64,000 bases of DNA from Streptomyces sp. TLI_235 (GCA_002300355.1 NSGV01000001.1:4960001-5024000); one strand, 5' to 3'. Shown: positions 42,253 to 51,404, numbered from the stretch's first letter. Made by a program: numbers and translations. The notes: generated by a model not told the origin, from the sequence alone.

Positions 42253-43832
42253 TCCCACTCTTCCGTACTGCGCGCCGACATCGGGGCGGCACCCGGGGGG
42301 CCGCCGTGCGTCCACGGGGTGTCCTCCGGCTCCGGCAGCGGCGCCGACTGGCGCGGCGTCAGCTCGAACAGCGTGAACACCACCTGCTCGCCGGGCTCCG
42401 GCAGGCTGCCCGGCTCCGGCTCCTTGCGGCGCCCCATGCCGGACACCACCCGCACCGTGACGGTGCCCTCCGCGGCGTCGAAGCCGACGACCACCCCGCG
42501 CTGCGGCGTCGCGGCCCCCACCCGGTGCACCTCCCGGCCGGCGTCGGCGTGCGGGCGGTCCGCGGTGCGCACCACCAGCAGCGGCCGCGGCTTCGCCGAC
42601 CGCCCCGAGGTGTCGTACTCCGGCACCACCGCCACCACCTCGCCCGCGAAGGCCTCGCCGGACAGCCGGTGCTCCGCCATAGCCAGCGGGTCGTCCAGCG
42701 CCTCCTGCACCTCCAGCCGGACCTGCTCGCGCTCGCGCTGTGCCAGCTTGCGGGCGGCGGTCACCGCGTCGTCCTGCTTCGGCTGCGGGGGCTCGCCGGC
42801 CGCCAGCCGGTCCCGGTGGCCGGTGTACGACCAGCGGTCGCCCTCCCAGCGGTCCGCGACGTGCGCCCCCTCCGGCAGCGCCCGCAGCAGGTCGAGGCCG
42901 TGCCAGACGTCCGCCCAGGTCGGCAGCAGCACCTGCTCCAGCACGCCGTGCAGCCGCTCGGCGGCCTGCTTGACCAGCAGCTCGGCGCGGGCCGAGTCCG
43001 CCGGGCCGGCCGACCGGGCCGCGGCCAGCGCCGCGTCGTGCCGGGTGATCGCCGGGGCCAGCAGCAGCTCGTCGAACTTCGGGTCGGTGGCCGGGCCGGC
43101 TGGCGGGCGCACCAGCTGGCCGTGTGCGTCCCGCTCGCTCTCCGCCTGCTCGGCGGCCTCCGCGCCGGTCAGCCCGGCCGGCGCACGGTGCCAGGCCAGC
43201 AGGGCGGCCAGGTGCTGGTCCTCGAGGTGGCTCTGCCCCGTCGCCCAGTGCCGGGACAGCAGCGCCGTCATCGGCAGCACCAGGCTGGAACCGGGCACCT
43301 GCGCCCGGTCGGTGAGGTGCGTCAGCCAGCGGCCCAGCAGCGGCACCTGGGTCGGCGCCGGATAGGGGCCCGGCTCCGGGTCCTCCGCGGTGCGGCGGAA
43401 GCGGGTGGAGCGTCCGATCAGCGCCAGGTGCTGCACCGAGCCGGTGTTCGGCACGATCAGCTGCGGCGCGTCCGCGCACAGCTCGCGGACGACCGGGGTC
43501 TTCTCGCCGGTCTCGGCGTCCCGCTCGCTGCCCTCGATGTGCTCCACCTCGTCGGCGAAGGACTCCAGGTACGGCAGCAGGTCCGCGCCGAAGCGGGCCA
43601 GGAAGTCGAAGCGCTGGTCGCGGTTGAGCGGCTGCGGCACGATGTGCAGCCGCGGCGCCTCCCGGTCGGTGCCCAGCATGACGGCCAGCGGGGCGCCGGC
43701 CTCGCCCGCCGCGGCCAGCGGCACCACGACCATCGGACGCTCCGAGAGCCGGCGGTGGCACACCGTGGCCAGCGGCTCGGCCCGCCCGCTGCGGACGGCC
43801 TGCAGCCGGGCCAGCGTGGAGAGCAGGCTCAC
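42249..43832 (-). CDS. unrecognised protein in the nuclease-helicase cassette
   Basis: 527 residues, no family recognised. The N-terminal 120 residues are mixed alpha/beta (MVVVPLAAAGEAGAPLAVMLG, then RLHIVPQPLNRDQRFDFLARFG); the middle (about 230-390) is helical and charged, with a possible coiled coil in AARKLAQREREQVRLEVQEAL; the C-terminal part (about 400-500) looks like beta barrel, with GVVVGFDAAEGTVTVRVVSGMG. No catalytic motif or membrane segment is seen. GTG start overlaps the nuclease stop by four bases and its stop overlaps the helicase ATG. I infer a bridging or stalk subunit between nuclease and helicase. Confidence 0.8.
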   Translation of the reverse strand: MSLLSTLARLQAVRSGRAEPLATVCHRRLSERPMVVVPLAAAGEAGAPLAVMLGTDREAPRLHIVPQPLNRDQRFDFLARFGADLLPYLESFADEVEHIEGSERDAETGEKTPVVRELCADAPQLIVPNTGSVQHLALIGRSTRFRRTAEDPEPGPYPAPTQVPLLGRWLTHLTDRAQVPGSSLVLPMTALLSRHWATGQSHLEDQHLAALLAWHRAPAGLTGAEAAEQAESERDAHGQLVRPPAGPATDPKFDELLLAPAITRHDAALAAARSAGPADSARAELLVKQAAERLHGVLEQVLLPTWADVWHGLDLLRALPEGAHVADRWEGDRWSYTGHRDRLAAGEPPQPKQDDAVTAARKLAQREREQVRLEVQEALDDPLAMAEHRLSGEAFAGEVVAVVPEYDTSGRSAKPRPLLVVRTADRPHADAGREVHRVGAATPQRGVVVGFDAAEGTVTVRVVSGMGRRKEPEPGSLPEPGEQVVFTLFELTPRQSAPLPEPEDTPWTHGGPPGAAPMSARSTEEWE

Positions 43833-45052
43833 CGGGCCACCATGCCCAGCGCCTCGGCGCGCAGCGCCGCCGCGTACCGCAGCCGGGCGGCGGCCTCGTC
43901 GACCTCCGCGTCATGCGGTGCGTCGTCCAGTGCGTCGTCCGGCGCCCCGCCCCCGGCCGCCCCGGCGGCGGCCAGCGCCTCCGCCACGGTGCGGATCGAG
44001 CCGAGCTCGCCGCGCACCCCGCGCCCCAACTGGTCCACCGCGTCCGAGCAGCGGGCCTGGGACCGGCAGTGGAAGCCGAGCTCGCAGGTGGAGAGGCAGT
44101 CCGGGCTGTACGCGGCCGGGACGGTGCCCACCGCGGCGGCCAGCTCCTCGGCGGGCCGGGTCGGCGCGCCCCCCTCGTCCGGCACCAGGTCGAAGGTGGT
44201 GCCGTCCGGCAGGGCGGCCAGCAGCTGCCCGATGCCGGTCATCCGGGCCAGCTGGCGGCGGGTGGTGGCGAGCTCGCGGCGGACGTCCACCGCGGCCGCG
44301 GTCGGCCGGTTGGAGAAGTCCTTCGGGCAGACCAGCAGCACCGTCGTCGACGGGCTGCCGGGCAGCTCCTGGACGCGGTACGGATCCGCCTCGACCGGCA
44401 CCCCGGCCGACGCCGCCGCCGTCTCCTGCAGCGCCAGCACGTACACCGCCGCCTGGCGGGCCGCCGCGCCGACCTTCGCCGGGTCGGCGGAGCCGTCCAG
44501 CACCGGGAAGGACTTGATCTCCACCACCGTGCAGCGGCCGCCGTGCACCAGCACCGCGTCCGGCTCCAGGTGGGCCGGGCTGCCGGCCACCGTCAGCCGG
44601 AGCATCGGATGATCCAGCAGCGTCCAGACCGACGGATCGGCCGCCGCCTCGGCCAGCGCCTCCCGGGTGCGCTCGGCACGCACCGCGGGGGAGGAGCGGC
44701 GCAGCAGGTCCGGCACGGCGAGCGGGGCGACGCTCTCCTCCGGCAGACCGAGGTGGCGGCGGAGCGGCTCCAGCAGGGCGGCGTAGCCGTCCTCCTTCAA
44801 CCGGGCCTCGAAGACGTTGCCGCGGGCGAGTGCGAAGGGCGACTGGCCGAACGGCGCCGGGCGCCCCAACTGCCGGGCGAGCGCGCTCTTGTCGACGCCG
44901 GCGGCGTCCAGCAGCGAGCGGCGGCGGCAGCCCGGATTGGCGGCGAGCGCGGCGAGGGCACGGGCGTCGAGACTGCGCTGCGGCGCCCGGCCGCGCAGCT
45001 CGGAGAGCCGCTGGGCGAGCGGCTCTGACTGCCCCAGGTGCGAGACGTTCAT
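43829..45052 (-). CDS. RecB/Cas4-like PD-(D/E)XK nuclease
   Basis: 407 residues. The nuclease core is visible: Glu82 in GNVFEARL, Asp165 in LEPDAVLV, Glu178-Ile-Lys180 in VVEIKS, and the RecB-family Gln200-x3-Tyr204 motif. Cysteines fall at 42 and at 319, 323, 329 and 335 (C-x3-C-x5-C-x5-C), a layout reminiscent of the Fe-S cluster that staples Cas4 and AddB nucleases. The ATG at 45052 is the first conventional start; a TTG 33 bases upstream would add 11 residues. First gene of a coupled cassette, divergent from the histidine phosphatase gene. Confidence 0.82.
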   Translation of the reverse strand: MNVSHLGQSEPLAQRLSELRGRAPQRSLDARALAALAANPGCRRRSLLDAAGVDKSALARQLGRPAPFGQSPFALARGNVFEARLKEDGYAALLEPLRRHLGLPEESVAPLAVPDLLRRSSPAVRAERTREALAEAAADPSVWTLLDHPMLRLTVAGSPAHLEPDAVLVHGGRCTVVEIKSFPVLDGSADPAKVGAAARQAAVYVLALQETAAASAGVPVEADPYRVQELPGSPSTTVLLVCPKDFSNRPTAAAVDVRRELATTRRQLARMTGIGQLLAALPDGTTFDLVPDEGGAPTRPAEELAAAVGTVPAAYSPDCLSTCELGFHCRSQARCSDAVDQLGRGVRGELGSIRTVAEALAAAGAAGGGAPDDALDDAPHDAEVDEAAARLRYAAALRAEALGMVAR

Positions 45053-45248
45053 GGTGCGGCCCAGTGTTGCATCCGCCACCGACAATCGGGGGTGAGACCT
45101 CCGGATCGGCCCCGCACCGGGGCCGGCAGGGCGGGGCTACGGAACGGAACAGCCCCCATCGGCGGGTGGCCGCAGGGTGCGGGATCATGGTGACCCGGCC
45201 CTCAATGGCGAGCAGGCCGCCGCGAACCCTGCTGCGAGGAGTCCACCC

Positions 45249-45887
45249 ATGCCCGCCCGCATCGTGCTCGTCCGCCACGGCGAGACCGCCTGGTCGGCCA
45301 CCGGCCAGCACACCGGTCGCACCGACGTCCCTCTCACCGAGGAGGGCCGCGCGATGGCCCGCGCCCTCGGCAAGCGGCTCGCCCGCGCCCCCTGGAACGG
45401 CCTCACCGACGCCGTCGTCTACACCAGCCCGCTCTCCCGCGCCCGCGAGACCGCCGAACTCTCCGGCTTCGGCCCCCGCGCCGTCGACCGCCCCGAGCTC
45501 ATGGAGTGGGACTACGGGCAGTACGAGGGCCGCACCGGCCACGACATCCGCGCCACCGACCAGCCCGGCTGGCTGATCTGGCGCGACGGCGTGCCCGGCG
45601 GCGAGAAGCTCTCCGAGGTCGCCGCCCGCGTCGACGGCTTCCTCGACGAACTCAGGGGCACCCACGGCATACCGCACCCCGAGACCACCACCATGCACGC
45701 CGCCGACTGCGACGTGGTCCTCTTCGCCCACGGCCACCTGCTGCGCATCCTCACCGCCCGCTGGCTCGGCCTGCCGCCCGAGAACGCCCAGCGCTTCAAG
45801 CTCGGCACCGCCGCCCTCTCGGTGCTCTCCTGGGAGTACGGCCTGCCCGCCGTCGAGATCTGGAACGACCACAGCCACCTCGACTGA
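45249..45887 (+). CDS. histidine phosphatase family protein
   Basis: Phosphoglycerate-mutase-like acid phosphatase of 212 residues. Phosphohistidine motif LVRHGET (His10), TGRTDVPLTEEG, the second arginine in SPLSRARETA, the acid Glu in MEWDYGQYEG and the second histidine in LFAHGHLLRI are all intact. The EWDYGXYEG form is common in actinobacterial enzymes of broad substrate range, so a metabolite phosphatase is more likely than a glycolytic mutase. GAGGAG precedes the ATG at 45249. Confidence 0.92.
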   Translation: MPARIVLVRHGETAWSATGQHTGRTDVPLTEEGRAMARALGKRLARAPWNGLTDAVVYTSPLSRARETAELSGFGPRAVDRPELMEWDYGQYEGRTGHDIRATDQPGWLIWRDGVPGGEKLSEVAARVDGFLDELRGTHGIPHPETTTMHAADCDVVLFAHGHLLRILTARWLGLPPENAQRFKLGTAALSVLSWEYGLPAVEIWNDHSHLD

Positions 45888-45920
45888 GCGCGGCCCTGAC
45901 GGTCCGTCCCGCACGGGCCG

Positions 45921-47309
45921 TCAGGCGGCCCCCACCGCACCGTCGTACGCGGCCAGGAACTCCGCCACCTCCGGTACCGCGCCGTGCCCGCGCAACCGGC
46001 GGGCGGTGCCCGCCAGCATCGCCCGGATACGCGCCGAGCGGACGCCGCCGAGCAGCACCACCGCCGCCGAGCCGTGGCCCGCCGCCCCCGCCAGGTCGCC
46101 CAGGCCCAGCCGGTCGTGCGCCAGCTCCGCCGTGTACAGCGCCCGGTTGCGGACGAAGTGCGGATCCTGCAGCGCCATCGCCCGTTCCGCCCGCCGTCCG
46201 GCCAGCTCCCACTCGCCCAGCGCCGACCAGCACTGCGCCTCCAGCCCGGCCAGCTCCGCCTCGCCGAAGAACGACATCCACTCCGGGTCCGCCTCCGACG
46301 GCCCCCGCTCGAACAGCGCCGAGGACCTTGCCAGCGCCCGCTCGCAGGACGGACGGTCCCTCAACACCGCCCAGCCGCCCGCCTCGCGCAGCGCCAGCAG
46401 CGCCATCAGCCGGTCCGACCCCAGCCCCCGGGCCGCCGCCTGCCCCGCCTGCGCGGCCCGCAGCGCCTCCCGCGGCCGCCCCGCGTCCCGCGCCAGGAAG
46501 GCGCTGTTGCAGAACACATGGGCCTCCAGCGCCGCGTCCCCCGCCATCCGTGCCGTGGCCAGTGCCTCCGAGTAGAACGACCTGGCGTCCGCCAGCCGGT
46601 TCGAGTCGTGTGCCAACCAGCCCACCGAGATGGCCAGTTCCCCGGCGCCCGCCTGCAGCCTCCGCTCCGCCGCGGTCGAGTACAGCCCCTCGTTCAGCAG
46701 CACGTACGCGCTGCGCAGCGACTGCCCGGCCCGCTCGAACAGGGCGTCCGCGCCCTGCGCGTCGTCCAGCAGCCGGATCTCCCGGACGGCCTGCTCGACC
46801 CCCTCGATCTCGGCAGAACCCACCCGGCGGGGGGCCGGCACGGGCTGCGCGGGCGGTCCGGCGAAGGCGGCGGCCGGCCCGGTGCCGTCCAGGCCCAGCG
46901 CGGCAGCCAGGGCGGTCGGGCCGCCGGTCAGGAACGTGCGGCGGTACACGTCGTCGTTCTCCTCGTCACAGTGGTGCGGAGCCTCGGGGGCGGGCGCGGC
47001 CGGTACCGCGGCCTCCGCCGGGCGTCCGCGGACCGCCGTCCGCGGCACGAAGCCCAGCTCGGCCAGCGACCGGCCCGGCCACATGTGCCGGAACACCCGC
47101 TCGTAGGCGTAGTTGGGGCAGCGGATCTCACCCGACTCGACCCGGCCGACATAGCGCGCGTCACAGGACACGTGCTCGCCGATCTCCCGCGCCGCCCGGC
47201 GCACCGCGGTGGCGAACTCGCCGGGGGAGCGGTCGCCGCGCAGCTCGCGCATCGCCGTGTTGGGGACGGCCGGCTCGGGCCGAGGCCCACCGGGACTCGT
47301 GGCTGCCAT
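45921..47309 (-). CDS. TPR-type transcriptional regulator (XRE-like N-terminus)
   Basis: 462 residues. The N-terminal 80 residues (FATAVRRAAREIGEHVSCDARYVGRVESGEIRCPNYAYERVFRHM) form a Streptomyces-type DNA-binding domain related to XRE helix-turn-helix. An RRTFLTGG stretch and Ala-rich segment near 120-150 resembles an internal hydrophobic linker. From about 180 to 450 the sequence is helical with tetratricopeptide periodicity (A-x-x-F-Y-S-E-A-L-type units). Such proteins regulate development or secondary metabolism in streptomycetes; the target is unknown. The ATG at 47309 has GGAG seven bases upstream. Confidence 0.82.
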   Translation of the reverse strand: MAATSPGGPRPEPAVPNTAMRELRGDRSPGEFATAVRRAAREIGEHVSCDARYVGRVESGEIRCPNYAYERVFRHMWPGRSLAELGFVPRTAVRGRPAEAAVPAAPAPEAPHHCDEENDDVYRRTFLTGGPTALAAALGLDGTGPAAAFAGPPAQPVPAPRRVGSAEIEGVEQAVREIRLLDDAQGADALFERAGQSLRSAYVLLNEGLYSTAAERRLQAGAGELAISVGWLAHDSNRLADARSFYSEALATARMAGDAALEAHVFCNSAFLARDAGRPREALRAAQAGQAAARGLGSDRLMALLALREAGGWAVLRDRPSCERALARSSALFERGPSEADPEWMSFFGEAELAGLEAQCWSALGEWELAGRRAERAMALQDPHFVRNRALYTAELAHDRLGLGDLAGAAGHGSAAVVLLGGVRSARIRAMLAGTARRLRGHGAVPEVAEFLAAYDGAVGAA

Positions 47310-47629
47310 GGCTGCGCTCCGAGGGTCGTGCAGGGTGGCGCCGCGGCGAATGCCGCGCCGCGACGGGCCGGTGGGGGGTCCGCTCGGTGCCGGCACGACA
47401 GTACCGGCAGTCACCGGTCGGCTGCGGCGGGTGAGCGGAATTCTTCGGGGCAAATGCGGACATTGAGTGCGTCGCTGCCGGGTTCCGCCATGAAATGCCA
47501 TGTCTTGCTGTAGACGCGCCCGTGGCCTTGCGGCCCCTGCCCGCGTTGTCCTGTTACGTGGAAGCCCCGCACCCGTCCCCCACACGATCGGGCGGCCCAG
47601 GGCGTCCGACCTGACGACAGGAGGTCCCC
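47310..47629. promoter_or_regulatory. divergent intergenic region
   Basis: 320 bases between the regulator gene (minus) and a hypothetical gene (plus). No gene and no convincing operator seen; a strong GGAGGT ribosome binding site precedes the ATG at 47630. Confidence 0.45.
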
Positions 47630-48124
47630 ATGGCCACCCGAGCACCGCAGTACCGCCGGCCGACCGCCCCCGGGCTGCCCGCCGGAGTGGCCCCGGCCCT
47701 GCTGCCGGACGGCACCGACGGCACGCGGTCGGCCGGCGGGGGCGGCGCGACCGGCGCCCGGGCGGGGCAGGGGGCCGCCGGCGCCGCTGCCGGGGTCGGC
47801 TACGACACCGTCACCGTCACCGTCCGGCACGGGCTGGAGGCCGTGGACATCCTCCGCCTCCGCGGTGCCTGCGGCGCGGTACTGCAGAGCCGCGGCGGCG
47901 CCGCCATCTCCTTCCTCGTCCCCGCCGGCACCGCCCGCGGCTGGCACCTCCCCGGCAGCTCCTGTAGCCCCGGCGCCGTCCTGCTGCCCGCCACCGACCC
48001 CCGCTGGATCATGCCCCCCGCCGGCCCGAAGTCCATCGCCAGGCCGACCGACCCCTGGGTGCTCCGCTCCGCCCTCTGCGAAGCCGCCTGCACTCTCACC
48101 GCAGGCGGCCTCGGGCCCTTCTGA
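47630..48124 (+). CDS. hypothetical protein
   Basis: 164 residues. The first 50 residues are Gly/Ala/Pro-rich and disordered; from about 57 the sequence is compact (YDTVTVTVRHGLEAVDILRLRG, then a Gly/Pro/Cys-containing middle and PWVLRSALCEAACTL at the end). Resembles small actinobacterial proteins found next to regulators of the kind encoded divergently, but no function is known to me. CAGGAGGT just upstream makes the start reliable. Confidence 0.72.
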   Translation: MATRAPQYRRPTAPGLPAGVAPALLPDGTDGTRSAGGGGATGARAGQGAAGAAAGVGYDTVTVTVRHGLEAVDILRLRGACGAVLQSRGGAAISFLVPAGTARGWHLPGSSCSPGAVLLPATDPRWIMPPAGPKSIARPTDPWVLRSALCEAACTLTAGGLGPF

Positions 48125-48185
48125 ACGAGGTGGGTGCCCCCACGCGGTGCACCCTGCGCCGAGAGGGCGCGTCGATAATGGGCGC

Positions 48186-49088
48186 ATGGGACGTGCTGGC
48201 AGGGGAAAGGCGGAGGCTGCTCCGGAGGTGACGGGGGCCGAGGGGCGGAGTCACCGGCAGGGGCCGCTGACGGTGCAGGTGGACTCCGGGATCGCCGAGC
48301 TGCGGCCGGACCGCGACCGGCCGCGGGCCTGGGAGCTGCTGCTGGACGGCGCCCCGCAGTCCCTGGTCGACCTGGCCGACCCCACCCATCTCGGCTTCGA
48401 GTACCAGCGCCGGATCGGGCACCTGATCGATCTCGCCGCCCCGCCCGGCCGCCCGATCACCGCCCTGCACCTGGGCGGCGGCGCCCTCACCCTGCCCCGC
48501 TACGTCGCGGCGACCCGGCCGCGCTCCCGCCAGCAGGTCGCCGAGATCGACACCGCGCTGACCGCACTCGTCCGGGCCGAACTCCCGCTGGACCGCGGCT
48601 GGCAGATCCGGGTGCGCGGTGCGGACGCCCGCGCGGTCCTGGAGCGCGCCCCGGAGGGCGCCGCCGACCTGGTGGTCGCGGACGTCTTCTCCGGTGCCCG
48701 GGTGCCCGCGCACTGCGCCACCGTGGAGTTCGCCGCTCTCGCCGCGCGGGCCCTCGCCCCGGGCGGACGCCTGGTCGTCAACATCACCGACGGTTCGTCA
48801 CTGGTCTTCGCCCGCGCGCAGACCGCGACGCTGCTCGCGGTGTTCGCCGAGGTGTGTCTGGTGGCGGACCCGGCGGTGCTGCGCGGGAAGCGGTTCGGGA
48901 ACCTGATCCTGGTCGCCGGGACGGCGCCGCTGCCGCTGGAGGAGCTCGGCCGCAGGGTCGCCTCGGACGCGGCGCTCGGCCGGGTCGAACACGGCCGCGC
49001 CCTGGCCGACTTCACGGCGGGCGCCACCGCGGTCGTGGACGCCTCGGCCGTCCCCTCGCCGGCGCCCCCGCCGGGCGCCTTCCACTGA
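48186..49088 (+). CDS. spermidine-synthase-like methyltransferase-fold protein
   Basis: 300 residues with a class I SAM-binding Rossmann fold of the polyamine aminopropyltransferase type. The glycine loop is ALHLGGGALTLPRYV, the acidic end of strand 2 is VAEIDTAL, and ADLVVADVFSGARVPAHC supplies the substrate-side Asp region. Many actinobacterial proteins of this form are annotated as fused or orphan spermidine synthases without proof of activity. The ATG at 48186 lacks a strong ribosome binding site but begins the disordered leader that precedes the fold. Confidence 0.82.
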   Translation: MGRAGRGKAEAAPEVTGAEGRSHRQGPLTVQVDSGIAELRPDRDRPRAWELLLDGAPQSLVDLADPTHLGFEYQRRIGHLIDLAAPPGRPITALHLGGGALTLPRYVAATRPRSRQQVAEIDTALTALVRAELPLDRGWQIRVRGADARAVLERAPEGAADLVVADVFSGARVPAHCATVEFAALAARALAPGGRLVVNITDGSSLVFARAQTATLLAVFAEVCLVADPAVLRGKRFGNLILVAGTAPLPLEELGRRVASDAALGRVEHGRALADFTAGATAVVDASAVPSPAPPPGAFH

Positions 49089-49121
49089 CGGGCACGTACC
49101 GCGCCGCGATCGTCCGGACGT

Positions 49122-49868
49122 TCAGTGCCCGCTGGGCAGGCCGCGGTGCTTGTAGGTCGCCAGGGCGGTGAGCAGCAGTCCGGCGAGGATGGGGAGGCCC
49201 ACGGCCACCGCATCCGCGCCGCCGGCCCGGACGGTGGGCACGGCGCCGAAACCGCCCGCGACCGGGCCGGGCCGCTCCACGGCAGGGGCGCCTGCGGGGA
49301 GGCCGGCCGGTGCCGGCCGCCGGGTCGGTCGGACGTCGGCGGCCGCGGCGTCCGCCGGGCCCTCCGGCGCCGGACCGGCCGTCTCGGGTGCCTCGCCGGT
49401 GGCGTCCTGGAGGGTGGGCGTGGCGGCGTCCCCGGGCGCGGAGGCGGCGAGGTCGGGGGCGGAGACGCCACCGCCGTCCCCCCGCAGTGGCGGGGAGACG
49501 GCGGGGAGCAGACCGGCGGCGATGGCGAAGGCGTCGGGCACGGTGGCGGCCTGTCCCGGCAGTGGGAGACCGTCCACCCTGATCCGGTCCCGGAGCACCT
49601 CCTCGACCGGCCCGGTCTGCTGCTCGACGACGGGGGCGGCGTCCCCGCCGAGGCGGTGGAGAAGGGCCGGGGCTCCGACCCGGTCGATCAGGCCGGGCCC
49701 CGGTCCTTCGGCGGCACGGGCGTCGCAGATCCCCAGCCCAAACCCCCACAGCTGGGCGAGGATCGCGCCGCCGGCCGCCAGCTTTCCGGCCCGCCGTCGT
49801 GCGCTCCGGCGGGGAGGTCCGCCGGCTGGACGGTCGGGCCGCCGTGGTGCCGCGTGATGGGGTCGCAC
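49122..49868 (-). CDS. secreted, membrane-anchored Ala/Pro-rich hypothetical protein
   Basis: 248 residues. An Arg-rich N-region and hydrophobic stretch (about 28-50, ending near DARAAEG) form a signal peptide; the middle is Ala/Gly/Pro-rich and low in complexity; a C-terminal membrane helix (about 222-238) is followed by the basic tail KHRGLPSGH. This is the form of a wall- or membrane-anchored surface protein, although no LPxTG motif is present. The GTG at 49868 has no ribosome binding site, so the exact start is uncertain. No family recognised. Confidence 0.6.
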   Translation of the reverse strand: MRPHHAAPRRPDRPAGGPPRRSARRRAGKLAAGGAILAQLWGFGLGICDARAAEGPGPGLIDRVGAPALLHRLGGDAAPVVEQQTGPVEEVLRDRIRVDGLPLPGQAATVPDAFAIAAGLLPAVSPPLRGDGGGVSAPDLAASAPGDAATPTLQDATGEAPETAGPAPEGPADAAAADVRPTRRPAPAGLPAGAPAVERPGPVAGGFGAVPTVRAGGADAVAVGLPILAGLLLTALATYKHRGLPSGH

Positions 49869-49925
49869 GTGAGAGGAGAACGAGCGAACCCGGGCGGAGT
49901 CACGCGACGTGGTGACGCACCGTCA

Positions 49926-51389
49926 TCACCGCTGCTGGATGGCGTGGTCCAGGCGTCCGGTGCGGATCGCCTCGGCGTACCAGCGGGCGCTGGTCTTGGG
50001 CGTGCGCACCAGCGTGTCGTAGTCGACGTGGACGATGCCGAAGCGCTTCTCGTAGCCGTACGCCCACTCGAAGTTGTCGAGCAGTGACCACAGGAAGTAG
50101 CCGCGGACGTCGGCGCCGGCGGCGATGGCGTCGGCGACGGCGGCGAGGTGGCCCCGGACGTAGGCGGCCCGCTCGGGGTCGTGGACGGTGCCGTCCTCGC
50201 CCACGGTGTCCTCGAAGGCGGCGCCGTTCTCGGTGACCAGCAGCGGCAGGCCGAACTCGCGGTGCAGGGCGATCAGCGAGTCGGAGAGCCCGGTCGGGTC
50301 GATCGGCCAGTTCATCGCGGTGACGTCGCCGGGCGCGAGGTGGAAGGCGACGTCGCCGGCGCCCGGCCAGGGCGTGAAGGCGCTCTCGCCGTGCCCGTCG
50401 TGCCGGGGCAGGTTCTCGGCGTTCTCCGCCGAGGAGACCACGGTCGGGTTGTAGTAGTTCAGCCCGAGCAGGTCGATCGGCCGGGAGATCTCGGCGAGGT
50501 CGCCGGGCTGCACCAGGGCGTCCCAGTCGACCAGGTGGGCGGTGTCGGCGAGCAGGTCCTCGTCGTAGCGGCCCTTGAACATCGGGCCGGTCCAGATCCG
50601 GTTGCCGACGGCCTCGATCCGGCGGGCCGCCTCCAGGTCGCCCGGGTGCGCGCTGTGCGGCCGCACCGCGTGCAGGTTGAGCGAGACGGCCAGCTGGGCG
50701 GTGGCGGGCAGGGCGGCGCGCAGGGCGCCGACGGCCAGGCCGTGGCCGAGGTTGAGGTGGTGGGCGGCGCGCAGCGAGTCGCCCGGGTCGGTGCGGCCGG
50801 GGGCGTGGACGCCGGAGGCGTAGCCGAGGAAGGCGCTGCACCAGGGCTCGTTGAGGGTGGTCCAGATGCCGATCCGGTCGCCGAGCGCCTCGGCGGCGAG
50901 GTGGGCGTACTCGGCGAAGCGGTACGCGGTCTCCCGGTGCGGCCAGCCGCCGGCGTCCTCCAACTCCTGCGGGAGGTCCCAGTGGTAGAGGGTGGCGACC
51001 GGGGTGATGCCGTGGGCGAGCAGCTCGTCGGCGAGGGCCCGGTAGAAGTCGAGGCCGCGCTCGACGGCGGGGCCGCGTCCGGTGGGCTGGATGCGGGGCC
51101 AGGAGAGCGAGAAGCGGTACGCGGTGAGGCCGAGGTCGGCCATCGTCCGCACGTCGTCGCGGAAGCGGTGGTAGTGGTCGACCGCGGTGTCGCCGGTGTC
51201 GCCGTTGGCGACCTTGCCGGGGGTGTGGCTGAAGGTGTCCCAGATCGAGGGGGTGCGGCCGTCCTGGGCTGCGGCGCCCTCGATCTGGTAGGCGGCGGTG
51301 GCCGCACCCCAGGCGAACCCCGGGGGGAAGGCTCCGGTGCGATGCTCGGCCGCGAGGCCGGCCGTGGTGTGCGGGTCGGTGACGGTCAT
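49926..51389 (-). CDS. bglC: beta-glucosidase, GH1 (cellobiase)
   Basis: Intracellular GH1 retaining beta-glucosidase, 487 residues, hydrolysing imported cellobiose to glucose. N-terminal signature FAWGAATAAYQIEGA, acid/base Glu181 in TTLNEPW and nucleophile Glu387 in VTENG are intact. It has no signal peptide, consistent with hydrolysis after uptake. It closes the cebE-cebF-cebG-bglC cluster, 46 bases beyond the cebG stop, and has its own CebR-type operator at 51391-51404 overlapping the GGGAG ribosome binding site. Confidence 0.95.
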   Translation of the reverse strand: MTVTDPHTTAGLAAEHRTGAFPPGFAWGAATAAYQIEGAAAQDGRTPSIWDTFSHTPGKVANGDTGDTAVDHYHRFRDDVRTMADLGLTAYRFSLSWPRIQPTGRGPAVERGLDFYRALADELLAHGITPVATLYHWDLPQELEDAGGWPHRETAYRFAEYAHLAAEALGDRIGIWTTLNEPWCSAFLGYASGVHAPGRTDPGDSLRAAHHLNLGHGLAVGALRAALPATAQLAVSLNLHAVRPHSAHPGDLEAARRIEAVGNRIWTGPMFKGRYDEDLLADTAHLVDWDALVQPGDLAEISRPIDLLGLNYYNPTVVSSAENAENLPRHDGHGESAFTPWPGAGDVAFHLAPGDVTAMNWPIDPTGLSDSLIALHREFGLPLLVTENGAAFEDTVGEDGTVHDPERAAYVRGHLAAVADAIAAGADVRGYFLWSLLDNFEWAYGYEKRFGIVHVDYDTLVRTPKTSARWYAEAIRTGRLDHAIQQR

Positions 51390-51390
51390 G

Positions 51391-51404
51391 CGGGAGCGCT
51401 CCCA
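51391..51404 (-). promoter_or_regulatory. CebR-type operator at bglC
   Basis: The 14-mer TGGGAGCGCTCCCG (minus strand) matches the CebR palindrome TGGGAGCGCTCCCA with one change at the edge. It lies directly before the bglC start and includes the sequence that acts as ribosome binding site, so a bound repressor would sit in the 5' leader. Confidence 0.85.

Noticed and set aside
48500..49471. Minus-strand open frame opposite the spermidine-synthase-like gene.
   Set aside because: Pro/Arg/Thr-rich shadow without start signals; the plus-strand frame has clear SAM-fold motifs.
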